Shown: positions 7,861 to 16,278, counted from the stretch's first letter. The stretch is DNA of 64,000 nt from JACPUW01 sp049115495 (GCA_049115495.1 JAGDZV010000002.1:372001-436000), one strand, 5' to 3'. Numbers and translations are program-made. Notes: a model not told the origin generated them from the letters alone.

Positions 7861-8629
7861 ATTGAAACACAGTTACCAATGAAATATTTTTACAAATTGA
7901 TTAAATCACTAGTGACAATATTGACTTTTTGCTTTATTGCGCAAAGTTGTTCCCAAACTGACAATTTGACGACAATTAGACTATTGAACGAAAGGAACTT
8001 TTCAGACTATGAAAGGTTTAAAAACAACGTGTTACTACCAAAGAAGCTTTCGGTAATTATCAACGACAGGATTCAGAATATTTTTAAACTATTGGAAGAT
8101 ATTGAATCGAAAGAAATTGAATCAACTTTTGTCCAAGATTACATTGAACAAATTGAAGGCTTGAATTTTGAAAGAATACAAGAGAATTATACAAAGTTCG
8201 ATCTCAAACATAATGTCGAAATTTTCAATCAAATAATTGATTACGGTTTGAATGAAGACAAGCAATTTAATAGTGATATTAAAATACTTTTACTGACTCA
8301 TTTCAACTCAATTATTCAGAGCTGTATTTATCTTGATAATAAATCGACTTTTGATCATTCTGGATACTTTCCAGTCTTCTACGAAAATCCTGATTATCAT
8401 GATAAGGACTCTGCCATGATGCGATTTGCCCTGGCAATTGACAGTTTAAAAAACTATTCATTAACCATTGACGGAGACACTTTGGAATATTCTAAGAATC
8501 CAAGATACTATATTTTAAAGAGGAAAAGAAAACATCGAGCGAGACTTGAAATCACTAATAGATTAGGTGAAAAAACGATATTAGTTGTAACATCAGACGA
8601 TCGGAAAAAATGATATTGCCCGCAAAACG
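7853..8629 (+). mobile_element. Integron-type gene cassette 3 (orphan lipoprotein)
   Basis: A cassette of about 0.78 kb with one gene. GGGCAATAT (7854-7862) near its start is the reverse complement of ATATTGCCC (8613-8621) at its end. The start codon lies 26 bases after the junction, as in the other cassettes. Its own attC has lost the central hairpin, so it may no longer move alone. Confidence 0.5.
7879..8613 (+). CDS. Putative lipoprotein of unknown function, cassette-borne
   Basis: I chose ATG 7879 because it gives a good lipoprotein signal: KYFYKL, then a hydrophobic LVTILTFCFIA and Cys22 in AQSC. The longer frame from 7825 would read through the attC-like site. The mature part of about 220 residues is polar, rich in Asn, Asp, Glu and Ile, and looks helical (ERFKNNVLLPKKLSVIIND, DIESKEIESTF). 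The basic tail contains LKRKRKHRARLE. No family is recognised. It is the only gene of its cassette and follows the McrBC cassette. A role in defence is possible but not shown. Confidence 0.72.
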   Translation: MKYFYKLIKSLVTILTFCFIAQSCSQTDNLTTIRLLNERNFSDYERFKNNVLLPKKLSVIINDRIQNIFKLLEDIESKEIESTFVQDYIEQIEGLNFERIQENYTKFDLKHNVEIFNQIIDYGLNEDKQFNSDIKILLLTHFNSIIQSCIYLDNKSTFDHSGYFPVFYENPDYHDKDSAMMRFALAIDSLKNYSLTIDGDTLEYSKNPRYYILKRKRKHRARLEITNRLGEKTILVVTSDDRKK

Positions 8630-8637
8630 TTGGCATT
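8613..8637 (+). repeat. attC-like remnant without the central hairpin (site 3)
   Basis: Left arm ATATTGCCC (8613-8621) is followed after seven bases (GCAAAAC) by the crossover GTTGGCATT (8629-8637). The L-box hairpin present in sites 1 and 2 is missing, so only the outer arms remain. The left arm overlaps the last base of the preceding stop codon. A deletion inside an original attC would give this shape. Confidence 0.45.
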
Positions 8638-9473
8638 AATTTAAAAGAAGAAAACACAAAAAATGTATAAGGGTGTATATACCATAACACTATTTGTATT
8701 TCTGCTAGCTTCGTGTAGTTTTCAAACCACTAAAGAAGCGGGGATAAAATACTCCACCCGACCAGCTTTTCAAGTTCCCAAAAATATTAAATGGAAAGAA
8801 GTAGGACTAGCAAAAGAACTCATAAACTTAAAAGAGAAAATAGTTATAATTAGTGGTGGTTCAAACCCATTGCCACTTCACCAATGGGAAGAATTAAAAG
8901 TTGGTTTTCCTTGGCAAAAAAATATTGACAGACACATATTAATCAATAAAACAACACTTATTCGATCTCCAAAAGCAAATTCTAATTGTGAAGGAGCAGA
9001 CTGTTTTATTGAGAGAGATTATAAAGGCTATTCTTGGATTGAATTAGCTCAACCTTTGGCTGTTGATTTCATACCTTCAAAAACAAATTTGTTAAAACCT
9101 GAAGAAGGTTTTTTGGTAGTGAAGGTTATTAAAAAATGTCAAATACTACGATTTGAGAACGAAATATATCAACTAACTGATAATAAAGGAAATTACTATG
9201 TAATGCATGCCACTGAATCAGGAGAGCCTAATTTAGACGTTATATTACCTAAAGGTTGGACACTAAAAAAGGTAAGTTTACAAGAACCCTTAGTTATTTT
9301 GCCATTTGGAAAAGGAGAAGATTGCTACTTTAATATTGTAGGAGACCACTTAGGGCAGGGATACCACCAATATAAATATGCAAATGAATATTATCCTGAA
9401 TAAAAACCCAAGGCCAACAATGTATGTAAATTCATAACCGCCTAGGGGCAAGCTACGTTTCAAATAATCACCG
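8630..9473 (+). mobile_element. Integron-type gene cassette 4 (orphan lipoprotein)
   Basis: It starts at G8629|T8630. GTTGGCATT (8629-8637) corresponds to AAGGCCAAC (9410-9418) at its end, with one mismatch in nine and a perfect GCCAAC core. The start codon is 33 bases after the junction. The right end is less certain because the closing site is degenerate. Confidence 0.42.
8663..9403 (+). CDS. Putative lipoprotein of unknown function, cassette-borne
   Basis: A 246-residue protein with signal peptide MYKGVYTITLFVFLLASC, a good lipobox at LASC with Cys18. The mature protein looks mainly beta, with several KVIKKCQILRFENEIYQL-like strands, a YYVMHATESG segment and two Cys pairs (CEGADC near the middle). 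It somewhat resembles lipoproteins in which a hydrophobic ligand or protein surface is bound, but I recognise no family. Single gene of its cassette, spacing 33 bases from the junction. Codon use looks like that of the neighbouring cassettes. Confidence 0.75.
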   Translation: MYKGVYTITLFVFLLASCSFQTTKEAGIKYSTRPAFQVPKNIKWKEVGLAKELINLKEKIVIISGGSNPLPLHQWEELKVGFPWQKNIDRHILINKTTLIRSPKANSNCEGADCFIERDYKGYSWIELAQPLAVDFIPSKTNLLKPEEGFLVVKVIKKCQILRFENEIYQLTDNKGNYYVMHATESGEPNLDVILPKGWTLKKVSLQEPLVILPFGKGEDCYFNIVGDHLGQGYHQYKYANEYYPE

Positions 9474-9482
9474 CTGTAAAGC
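9411..9482 (+). repeat. Degenerate attC-like site 4
   Basis: GCCAAC (9413-9418) followed by AATGTATG echoes the left part of sites 1 and 2. The centre has GCC-TAGG-GGC around 9430-9439. The right end ACCGCTGTAAAGC lacks a clear GTT. Pairing of the long arms is poor, so this may be a decayed site. The next ATG is 26 bases after the presumed junction at 9473/9474, which fits the spacing of the other cassettes. Confidence 0.35.
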
Positions 9483-9499
9483 ATAGAAAACAGACTAAG

Positions 9500-10018
9500 A
9501 TGTATAAGACTTTAAATTATTTAACCATTGTATTAATCGTACAATTTTTCATTTCGTCTTGTGGCAACCCTACAAAAACAATAGAAGTAACCGAAACATG
9601 GGAAAATGGATCTCCAAAGACTGAGATTGAATGGTTTAACAAAACAGACAGCACCTACCGGCAACTACAGTATTTCGAAAACGGCAACATTAGTCTTGAA
9701 ATGATTTTTACCAATAGTGAATTAGAAAAACTAACGGGTTACTATGAGACGGGTGAAATAGAAGGTGTTTTCATTTACGAAAATGGCGAAACAATTGCAG
9801 GATCTGAATATTACAAGAATGGGCAAAAAATGGGTGAAGTACCAAGAGAATTAGACGGTACAATTAACGGTCATGTAGCGTATTACTACGAAAATGGTAA
9901 TTTGAGGTCAGAAGGGGAATACAAAAATGATAAACGTAATGGGCTTTGGCGAGATTACGATGTGCAGGGTAATATTACAAGTGAAAAAATCTATGAACAT
10001 GGAAAACAGGTAGAATAG
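9500..10018 (+). CDS. MORN-variant repeat lipoprotein
   Basis: A 172-residue lipoprotein (hydrophobic stretch ending FFISSC, Cys21) followed by about six repeats of roughly 22 residues, of the type xYYENGxxxSExxYKNGxxxG. These are the MORN_2 variant common in Bacteroidota, seen for instance as YFENGNISLEM, YYETGEIEGVF, YYKNGQKMGE, YYENGNLRSEG and YKNDKRNGLWRDY. Such proteins are anchored to the cell envelope; in toxin immunity loci they can act as antitoxins, but no toxin is next to it. It may be the cargo of a fifth cassette, given the site-like sequence just upstream. Confidence 0.85.
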   Translation: MYKTLNYLTIVLIVQFFISSCGNPTKTIEVTETWENGSPKTEIEWFNKTDSTYRQLQYFENGNISLEMIFTNSELEKLTGYYETGEIEGVFIYENGETIAGSEYYKNGQKMGEVPRELDGTINGHVAYYYENGNLRSEGEYKNDKRNGLWRDYDVQGNITSEKIYEHGKQVE

Positions 10019-10061
10019 TAAAAACACGCCTTAACTTAGGTTTGATGAATAGCTGCCAGTA

Positions 10062-10157
10062 GGTTTTTACAAGGTAAGTGGCTTTGGTTTGGGTAGATTT
10101 CTCCAAATTGCGAATTAATTAAGTGTACAATCATAAACCTTGCATTTCAAGTTTTTA
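10062..10157 (+). repeat. Possible decayed attC-like site 5
   Basis: GGTTTTTAC-AAGG (10062-10074) has the AC-AAGG junction seen in sites 1 and 2. CAAGGT 10070-10075 can pair with ACCTTG 10137-10142. The right end GTTTTTATGCCATTA resembles the right end of site 1 (GTTGTATGCCATTA). Arm complementarity with the start of the preceding cassette is only partial. I treat it as a candidate marking the right edge of the array. Confidence 0.25.
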
Positions 10158-10200
10158 TGCCATTAAAATGAAGGTTGATAGAAATAAAAAGCAATCGTAA

Positions 10201-11055
10201 ATGTTAAAAAAAGGCCTTGTTAAGCAATGTGTTTACTTCATAATCTCAGTATTCATAATTGGGTTCCTATCATGTAAAGAAGAAAAAGCAAAAGACGGGC
10301 ATGCTGACGAGTTAACAGCAAATAATTCTAGCTCATTAGAGTTAGACCATTTAAATATTTGGGTTACCGATCCGCAATTGGCCAAAGAGAAGTTAGCCAG
10401 TATTGGATTTACAGGTGTTCCCGACTCTCTTTCGCAAGTTCATCACGGACAAGGAACTTCAGGTAGGTACTTCAATTTTCTAAACACCTATCTTGAGCTA
10501 ATATTTGTTTATGATAGTCTAGTGCTGTTAGAAAATAATAGAAAAAACGAAAACTTAGATTTTACCCTTAGAGCCAATAACAAAAAGAATGGTGCATCGC
10601 CATTTAGTATTGCATTAAAAATGAATGAATACAATGCCGACAAAATTCCATTTGAGAAAGTTCTTTATCATCAGTCTTGGATGGAAGAAAAGGCAAACAT
10701 TTATTCGGCCAAGAATTCAAAAATTAATTTGGGTGAGCCTTCAGTTTTTGTAGTTTATCCTGAAATTGAAGCAGCAAACTTTGCATCAATAGCTGAATTA
10801 GAGCGTTTTCCGAGCGATGATGATTCATGGAAGTCGTTTTTTAAACACCCCAATGGTGCACAAAATATTACCCAAGTTGTCATTAAATCAGCAAATGTTG
10901 ACTTAACTACAGAAACAATGAAGGCTATTAATGCCCTTGAGAATGTAGAAGTAAAAGATGGAGAAGAACATTTGATGGAGTTGTTTTTTGACGGTAATGC
11001 ACAAGGTAAAACCTTTGACCTAAGACCCGAATTACCACTAATTATTCATATTTGA
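10201..11055 (+). CDS. VOC/glyoxalase-like domain lipoprotein
   Basis: A 284-residue lipoprotein with a signal ending IIGFLSC (Cys25). Residues from about 45 start as LELDHLNIWVTDPQLAKEKLASIGF, the first beta-alpha unit of a VOC or glyoxalase-3-like domain, with a HHGQGTSGRYFNFLNTYLELIFV segment carrying candidate ligands. The second half repeats a strand-rich pattern. Substrate is unknown; many such proteins are not metal enzymes. A small membrane protein follows 31 bases downstream. Confidence 0.72.
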   Translation: MLKKGLVKQCVYFIISVFIIGFLSCKEEKAKDGHADELTANNSSSLELDHLNIWVTDPQLAKEKLASIGFTGVPDSLSQVHHGQGTSGRYFNFLNTYLELIFVYDSLVLLENNRKNENLDFTLRANNKKNGASPFSIALKMNEYNADKIPFEKVLYHQSWMEEKANIYSAKNSKINLGEPSVFVVYPEIEAANFASIAELERFPSDDDSWKSFFKHPNGAQNITQVVIKSANVDLTTETMKAINALENVEVKDGEEHLMELFFDGNAQGKTFDLRPELPLIIHI

Positions 11056-11086
11056 TTTGAGAGAAAACATGAAAAAAACACAATAA

Positions 11087-11317
11087 ATGATTCTTATCGC
11101 TATTCTAATTCCACCGCTTTCATTCTTGCTAAGGGGTAAAATTATTGCCACAATCGTTTCAACCTTTCTTTATGTAATAGCCTTTTTTCTTTATGTATTT
11201 TTTGGTAGTGGATTTTTTATTCATGTGGCATTGGCTGTTTGGGCTGTAGTTTCAAGAAACAATGCCAGAAACGATAAAAAGCTAAAGGAGATGGAAGAGC
11301 GTCTTGCAAAACGATAA
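11087..11317 (+). CDS. Small membrane protein, possibly YqaE/Pmp3-like
   Basis: A 76-residue protein with two hydrophobic helices (about 3-18 and 20-55) and a charged C-terminal tail RNNARNDKKLKEMEERLAKR. The IPPLSFLLRGK segment recalls YqaE/Pmp3 proteolipids, but the second helix is longer than usual. It is probably cotranscribed with the VOC lipoprotein. The 182 bases that follow hold no gene; they include an imperfect AAGCC/GGCTT inverted repeat. Confidence 0.6.
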   Translation: MILIAILIPPLSFLLRGKIIATIVSTFLYVIAFFLYVFFGSGFFIHVALAVWAVVSRNNARNDKKLKEMEERLAKR

Positions 11318-11499
11318 AGCCGTTAAGCCATTGTTGATATCACATTGCTAGTGAAACTTAAGACTCAAGTTAAGGCTTTAATTACAATTCAACCTTTGTT
11401 TACGACAACTCAATTTATGAGAAGTGAATGATTTGCTTTTCAAATTGCATATTGCGTAACGTTTGACGTGCAAAATGCGCATCTAGAATTTAATTATAA

Positions 11500-12564
11500 A
11501 TGTTCTCGAATAAAGAAAAACGTCTAAAATACCTGGGTTTTGATGACAGATGGTTTTTAATAATTGGAGTACTGGTGTTGTGTTTATCTACAGTGTTTAT
11601 TTTTAATGTAGACACAGCTCAGCTCACAACAATTGAGTTATTAATAACCCTTTTAGCATCATTGTTTTATTCTACTTGCGATTGGTTGATAAACAGATCA
11701 ATATTAATAAGCTTGAGAAAAAAATATCCAAGCTTAAAGCAAAGTAGAAAGCGCATAGTGCTACTTCTCTTAGGCACAACCATAACAGTAGTATTTGTTG
11801 ACTTTATGGGAATAAAGCTAATCACCTTTTTTGCAGAAAATGTACATTACAATTTTCTAGAGCGGGTTAGGCCTTTGGTAGTGATTGTTTTTTTAACCGC
11901 CATGGTTATGGCTATTTATGAAGCCATTTACTTTTTTGTACTTCTAAAAAATTCGGTGAGAGAAGAAGAGCAGGCCAAACAGGCTATTATCCAGGCCCAA
12001 CTTGATTCATTGCGCAATCAGGCTCAGCCGCATTTTTTCTTCAATACCCTAAATACCCTAAGAGATATAATTGAGCAAAACTCTAAAAATGAAGCCAAGC
12101 TTTTTGTAGACAAACTTTCCGATATATATCGGTTTTTACTTGAATCGAGCAGTACTAATCTTGTTACCTTAAATGCCGAGCTAAAGTTTGCAAAAGCTTA
12201 CATACATGTGCAATCTGAGCGGTTTGGAGAAAACTTAAAAGTGAATTGGGAGATTCCAGAGAGTTATTATGACAAGTTAATTGCGCCTATGAGTTTGCAA
12301 TTGCTTTTAGAAAACGCCATAAAACACAATGTGGTATCTAGGTATAAACCATTGGTTGTCAATGTTTATTTATTGCAGAATAGCATTGTGGTACAAAATA
12401 AAATTCAAAAAAAGTCAACACAATTCCCTTCAACACAAATGGGGCTAAAAAACATTCAAAAGCGTTATTCGCTTATCACCAATAAAACGGTGATCATTGA
12501 AAATAATCTAGAAGAATTTATAGTTACGCTTCCATTACTAACCAAAAGTGAACTCAGTAAATAA
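11500..12564 (+). CDS. LytS-type sensor histidine kinase
   Basis: A 354-residue kinase with four predicted transmembrane segments in the first 150 residues, a short coiled linker, and the His_kinase domain typical of LytS/YehU proteins. The phosphoacceptor region is NQAQPHFFFNTLNTLRD with His178. The C-terminal ATPase has an N-box (LLLENAIKHNV) and a G-box-like MGLKNIQKRY. There is no periplasmic sensor domain, so the signal is likely read within the membrane. The response regulator begins 3 bases after the stop and is the likely partner. Confidence 0.93.
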   Translation: MFSNKEKRLKYLGFDDRWFLIIGVLVLCLSTVFIFNVDTAQLTTIELLITLLASLFYSTCDWLINRSILISLRKKYPSLKQSRKRIVLLLLGTTITVVFVDFMGIKLITFFAENVHYNFLERVRPLVVIVFLTAMVMAIYEAIYFFVLLKNSVREEEQAKQAIIQAQLDSLRNQAQPHFFFNTLNTLRDIIEQNSKNEAKLFVDKLSDIYRFLLESSSTNLVTLNAELKFAKAYIHVQSERFGENLKVNWEIPESYYDKLIAPMSLQLLLENAIKHNVVSRYKPLVVNVYLLQNSIVVQNKIQKKSTQFPSTQMGLKNIQKRYSLITNKTVIIENNLEEFIVTLPLLTKSELSK

Positions 12565-12567
12565 TCC

Positions 12568-13320
12568 ATGAAAGTTTTAATTATTGAAGATGAAATAAGG
12601 GCAGTTAGTCAGTTGCAATCTGCATTAAAATCTTGCCAATTTGATTATGAGCTTCTTGAGATTATAGACACCGTAGAACATTCAGTGAATTGGCTAAACG
12701 AAAATGAGGCTCCTGATCTAATTTTTATGGATATTCAATTAGCCGATGGATTAAGCTTTGAAATTTTTAATCATACTACCTTGAGCTCGCCAATAATTTT
12801 TACTACGGCTTTTGATCAGTATGCCATTAGAGCATTTAAAGTGAATAGTATCGATTATCTGCTAAAACCAATTCAAAAAGATGATTTGGGTACTGCCATC
12901 AAAAAATTCACACAGATGAACAAGGCTCATGTTATTGAACCAAATAGATTACAGAACCTGATAAGCAGCCTTGCGCAACCTACCAAGAGAGACGGTATTT
13001 TGGTAAAATCGGGCAGCGGCCAGGTTAGAATCAATATCTCAGATCTACATTTTTGCTACTCAAAAGATAGCATCACTTTTGGAGTAACTTCTAATAAACG
13101 CTACATAATTGAAGAAACTTTGGATGAGCTTTATGAAACTTTAGACCATAAAGAGTTCTTTAAAATTAATAGAGGTCAAATTGTAGCCAAATCTTCAATT
13201 AAAAAGCTAGAGCCTTATTTTAACCACAGAGTTATCCTTTCAATTGATCACGCAAGAGATCAAGAATTTATAGTAAGTAGGCCAAAAACAGGCGATTTTA
13301 AAAAATGGATGAACGCTTAA
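12568..13320 (+). CDS. LytTR-family response regulator
   Basis: A 250-residue regulator. The receiver domain (1-120) has the acidic pocket at IIEDE, the phosphoacceptor Asp55 in LIFMDIQL and Lys in the YLLKPIQ segment. The LytTR DNA-binding domain occupies about 140-250, with NRGQIVAKSSI and the closing VSRPKTGDFKKWM. Paired with the kinase upstream. Target genes are not visible, but the CPBP protease downstream is a possible one. Confidence 0.94.
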   Translation: MKVLIIEDEIRAVSQLQSALKSCQFDYELLEIIDTVEHSVNWLNENEAPDLIFMDIQLADGLSFEIFNHTTLSSPIIFTTAFDQYAIRAFKVNSIDYLLKPIQKDDLGTAIKKFTQMNKAHVIEPNRLQNLISSLAQPTKRDGILVKSGSGQVRINISDLHFCYSKDSITFGVTSNKRYIIEETLDELYETLDHKEFFKINRGQIVAKSSIKKLEPYFNHRVILSIDHARDQEFIVSRPKTGDFKKWMNA

Positions 13321-13429
13321 GAAGCTAAGTTGCAATTCAGCACGTCTTAGCGATGTTCCAACAAATTCAGCTTTCTGTACCTATTGCTTGAATTGATATT
13401 GCATTCATATTAATTCAAAAACAAGAAAG

Positions 13430-14092
13430 ATGAAGAATTTAACTGTAAAGCAAATTGTAACACCATTAGCTACACTTTCAATTATTTGTTTAATGTACTT
13501 TGGTCCAATTACTCGTAGCATACTTGAAAACATAATTATATCAGTAATAATTATAGGGGCCAACTTTTTAGAGTATAATGGCAAGCCTTTCGAGGCGCTT
13601 GGACTATACCGAAAAAATTTTACAGCCAAAAATCTTCTAGTCTACGCTCCAATTACAGCCTTTACTCTTTTTACTTTTTATGTTGCAGTATTGGTTCCTG
13701 CCATTGAATGGATAACAGGTGTATCAATTGACTATTCAAGTATGTCTCAGCTTAAAGGAGATCTATCAACTACCTTAATTTGGCTTGCAATTGTTTGGCT
13801 CACCGCTGGCTTTGGTGAAGAAATAATTTTTCGTGGGTTTTTTATGCGTCAGTTCGTTAAGTTTTTTGGTGAAGGCAAGATTAGCCTGATACTAAACATT
13901 CTAATTTTCAGTAGTATTTTCGGTTATATGCATATGCAACAAGGTATTACTGGGCAAATTGTGGCAGGAACAACAGGTGCTTTTTTTTCAATGATCTTCA
14001 TTAAAAAACGATACGATTTGTGGTTCATGATCATGCTCCATGGCTCTTTTAACACACTTGGTATTTTCAGTTTTTACTTTGGCTTGGCATAA
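13430..14092 (+). CDS. CPBP-family intramembrane metalloprotease
   Basis: A 220-residue integral membrane protein with about six hydrophobic helices. It carries the two CPBP (Abi) motifs: EExxxR as GEEIIFRG (Glu130, Glu131, Arg135) and a later FxxxH-type motif with YMHMQQG and MLHGSFNTLG. Members are related to Rce1 and act in prenyl-protein processing, bacteriocin self-protection or unknown roles. It lies 109 bases after the LytTR regulator and may be regulated by it. A second CPBP protein is at 45928. Confidence 0.9.
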   Translation: MKNLTVKQIVTPLATLSIICLMYFGPITRSILENIIISVIIIGANFLEYNGKPFEALGLYRKNFTAKNLLVYAPITAFTLFTFYVAVLVPAIEWITGVSIDYSSMSQLKGDLSTTLIWLAIVWLTAGFGEEIIFRGFFMRQFVKFFGEGKISLILNILIFSSIFGYMHMQQGITGQIVAGTTGAFFSMIFIKKRYDLWFMIMLHGSFNTLGIFSFYFGLA

Positions 14093-14137
14093 AACCAGTT
14101 TTTTATAAACTGTTTTACTTAAGATTGAATATTGAAA

Positions 14138-14641
14138 ATGAGCGAAATAGGGAAAATCTATCTTAGAAAAATTGAAAACTCAGATATTGAATATGTGTTT
14201 AGGGGCTTATCGCATCCAGATGTAATTAGACACTATGGAGTTAGTTTTAGTAGTCTTGAAGAAACAAATGCACAGATGGAGTGGTTTGCCCAAGCTGAAC
14301 AAGAGTGGTTTGCCATATGCTCAAAAGGTAATGATGAGTTTTTAGGTGCTTGTGGATTTAATGACATCTCTAAAGATCATAAAAAAGCAGAAATTGGACT
14401 TTGGTTACTGCCCGAGCATTGGGGCAAAGGCATAATGAAAAAAGCAATGAATCTGATTTGCGATTATGGCTTTAATAAATTGGGACTGCACAGAATTGAA
14501 GGTTTTGTAGATAATGGCAATACCAATTGCAAACGCGCAATGGACAAACTGGCCTTTGCGCATGAAGGTACAATGCGCGATTGCGAATTCAAAAATGGAC
14601 AATTTTTAAGTGTAGATATTTACGCACTCATCAAAAGATAA
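14138..14641 (+). CDS. GNAT acetyltransferase, RimJ/RimL type
   Basis: A 167-residue GNAT protein. I chose ATG 14138; an in-frame TTG six bases earlier is less likely. It has the RimJ/RimL layout: strand 1 IYLRKIENSDIEYVFRGL, then the acetyl-CoA binding stretch LLPEHWGKGIMKKAMNLI with the Q/RxxGxG/A-like signature WGKGIM. The FNKLGLHRIEGFVDNGNTNCKRAMDKLAF segment is the hallmark of this branch. Substrate could be a protein N-terminus or a small molecule; this cannot be told. Confidence 0.9.
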   Translation: MSEIGKIYLRKIENSDIEYVFRGLSHPDVIRHYGVSFSSLEETNAQMEWFAQAEQEWFAICSKGNDEFLGACGFNDISKDHKKAEIGLWLLPEHWGKGIMKKAMNLICDYGFNKLGLHRIEGFVDNGNTNCKRAMDKLAFAHEGTMRDCEFKNGQFLSVDIYALIKR

Positions 14642-14652
14642 ATAATCAATTC

Positions 14653-15651
14653 ATGAGACACCTATTAAGTATTTTATGTTTAGCACTTGGCATAATTGGT
14701 TGCAAACAAGCTCCAAAAGAAGCAAAAGAGCCGGTTGAGGAAACAAAAGAGCCAGTTGAAGAAACGTTTATAAATCACTACTGGGCCGTTGATTGGCATC
14801 CATCTAAAGATCAAATTGTAGTTGGCGGAATGGTTGATAAGGTAAGGGTAATTTCAACAACCGATTACGAGGTAATGAAGGAAATACCATTTCCGGGAAC
14901 CGTTACAAAAACCAAATGGCATCCATCTGAAAATAAATTGGCCATATCGGTTCAAGATCGCAAATCATTTACAAGCATTATTGATCTAGAAACTGATGAA
15001 AGCATAAAGCTTGACTCGGTATGCGCTGATGGGGCACGAGCTATTGATTGGAACACCCAAGGAGACCTTTTGGCCGTTGGAGATTATGAAGGAGTCATTA
15101 CATTTTTTGATGCCAAAGGCAATTTTATCAAGAATATAAATACGGGTCAAAGGTCAATTATTGGTATGGATTGGCATCCAAATCAAAATCTAGTCGCGGC
15201 TATTGGAGAGAAGATTACCATCTACAATTACGAAAATGATAGTATGTATCATATTAATGATAGGGAAGAAGAAATTGAAGTACTAATGCTATGTGTAGCT
15301 TGGCACCCAAGCGGTAAATTCTTTGTAACAGGTGATTACGGTGATTTTCAAAATGATTATCCACCCTTGTTGCAGTATTGGAGCTATAATGGAGATAAGA
15401 TTAAGTCTATTATAGAAAGCAAAGCAGAATATAGAAATGTAGCATGGGCTCATAATGGAGAAGTATTAGCAACAGCCAGCGAAAAAATTAGGTTGTGGGA
15501 TACAGAAGGCAACTTGATTGCCGAAAATGAAAATCCTGCTCGTCTTTGGGGCATTGACTGGAATTCTAATGGCACCCAAATAGTGGCTACCGATGAACAG
15601 TGTAAGATTATTTTTTGGGATGACAATTTGAATAGATTAATTGAAAAATAG
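14653..15651 (+). CDS. WD40-like repeat lipoprotein
   Basis: A 332-residue protein. The start at 14653 gives a good signal peptide (MRHLLSILCLALGIIGC, Cys17); a longer frame from 14581 overlaps the previous gene. After a short EAKEPVEETKEPVEE linker there are about seven WD40-type blades with repeated VDWHPSKDQIVVGG, TKWHPSENKLAIS, IDWNTQGDLLAVG, MDWHPNQNLVAA, VAWHPSGKFFVTG and GIDWNSNGTQIVA segments, enough for one beta propeller. Probably a periplasm- or outer-membrane-anchored binding scaffold. Partner unknown. Confidence 0.88.
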   Translation: MRHLLSILCLALGIIGCKQAPKEAKEPVEETKEPVEETFINHYWAVDWHPSKDQIVVGGMVDKVRVISTTDYEVMKEIPFPGTVTKTKWHPSENKLAISVQDRKSFTSIIDLETDESIKLDSVCADGARAIDWNTQGDLLAVGDYEGVITFFDAKGNFIKNINTGQRSIIGMDWHPNQNLVAAIGEKITIYNYENDSMYHINDREEEIEVLMLCVAWHPSGKFFVTGDYGDFQNDYPPLLQYWSYNGDKIKSIIESKAEYRNVAWAHNGEVLATASEKIRLWDTEGNLIAENENPARLWGIDWNSNGTQIVATDEQCKIIFWDDNLNRLIEK

Positions 15652-15653
15652 TT

Positions 15654-16277
15654 TTGAGTCTATTAGAAACTGAATTCTTTAAATTATGTAATAAGTATTC
15701 TAATAATCAGGGGCTTATAGCCGAATTGTGGCTTGAAATTGAAAAGGCACATTCAGCAAAAAACAGGCATTATCACAACCTAAAGCACCTAGCATACATG
15801 CTAAACTTGGCTTTGGAGTTTAAAGACAAATTGCAAGACTTTGATGCAGTTCTATTTTCAATTTTTTACCATGATTTTGTTTACAATGTAAAACGACAAG
15901 ATAATGAGCAAAAAAGTGCGGAAGTAGCTAGAGATAGGTTATTTCAGCTCAATGTTCCCAAAGACAAGATTAAAACCTGTCAAAATCAAATTGCTGCTAC
16001 AAAAGCCCATGAACTAAGTGCTCATGATGATACAAACTATCTGCTTGACATTGATCTTGCCATTTTGGGCGATTCTGAAGAAAATTACAAAGGCTACGTA
16101 AGTAAGGTAAGAAAAGAGTATTCGATTTATCCAGACTTTATGTATAAAATGGGCAGAAAAAAAGTGCTAAAACATTTCCTTGAAATGGACAGGATATTTA
16201 AAACTCAAGAGTTTCATGAGAGCCATGAGCGATTGGCAAAGAAAAATTTAAGCAGCGAATTGGAAAAACTTAAATAG
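15654..16277 (+). CDS. HD-superfamily metal-dependent protein (COG4339-like)
   Basis: A 207-residue protein that starts with TTG 2 bases after the preceding stop. It has the pattern of predicted HD-domain hydrolases: RHYHNLKHL with His39, then FYHDFVY with His73-Asp74, and a later LLDIDLAILGD. These residues would bind the metal. Members of this family are widespread and poorly characterised. The next gene begins one base after its stop, so both are likely in one transcript. Confidence 0.85.
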   Translation: MSLLETEFFKLCNKYSNNQGLIAELWLEIEKAHSAKNRHYHNLKHLAYMLNLALEFKDKLQDFDAVLFSIFYHDFVYNVKRQDNEQKSAEVARDRLFQLNVPKDKIKTCQNQIAATKAHELSAHDDTNYLLDIDLAILGDSEENYKGYVSKVRKEYSIYPDFMYKMGRKKVLKHFLEMDRIFKTQEFHESHERLAKKNLSSELEKLK

Positions 16278-16278
16278 A

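Noticed and set aside
7825..7878. Longer start of the cassette-3 lipoprotein at 7825
   Set aside because: It would be translated through the attC-like site and would hide a good lipoprotein signal that starts at 7879.
11317..11500. GTTAAGGC near 11371 and GCCTTAAC near 10028 as ends of another cassette
   Set aside because: The order is wrong: the arm that should be at the end of the cassette lies before its start. Probably chance.
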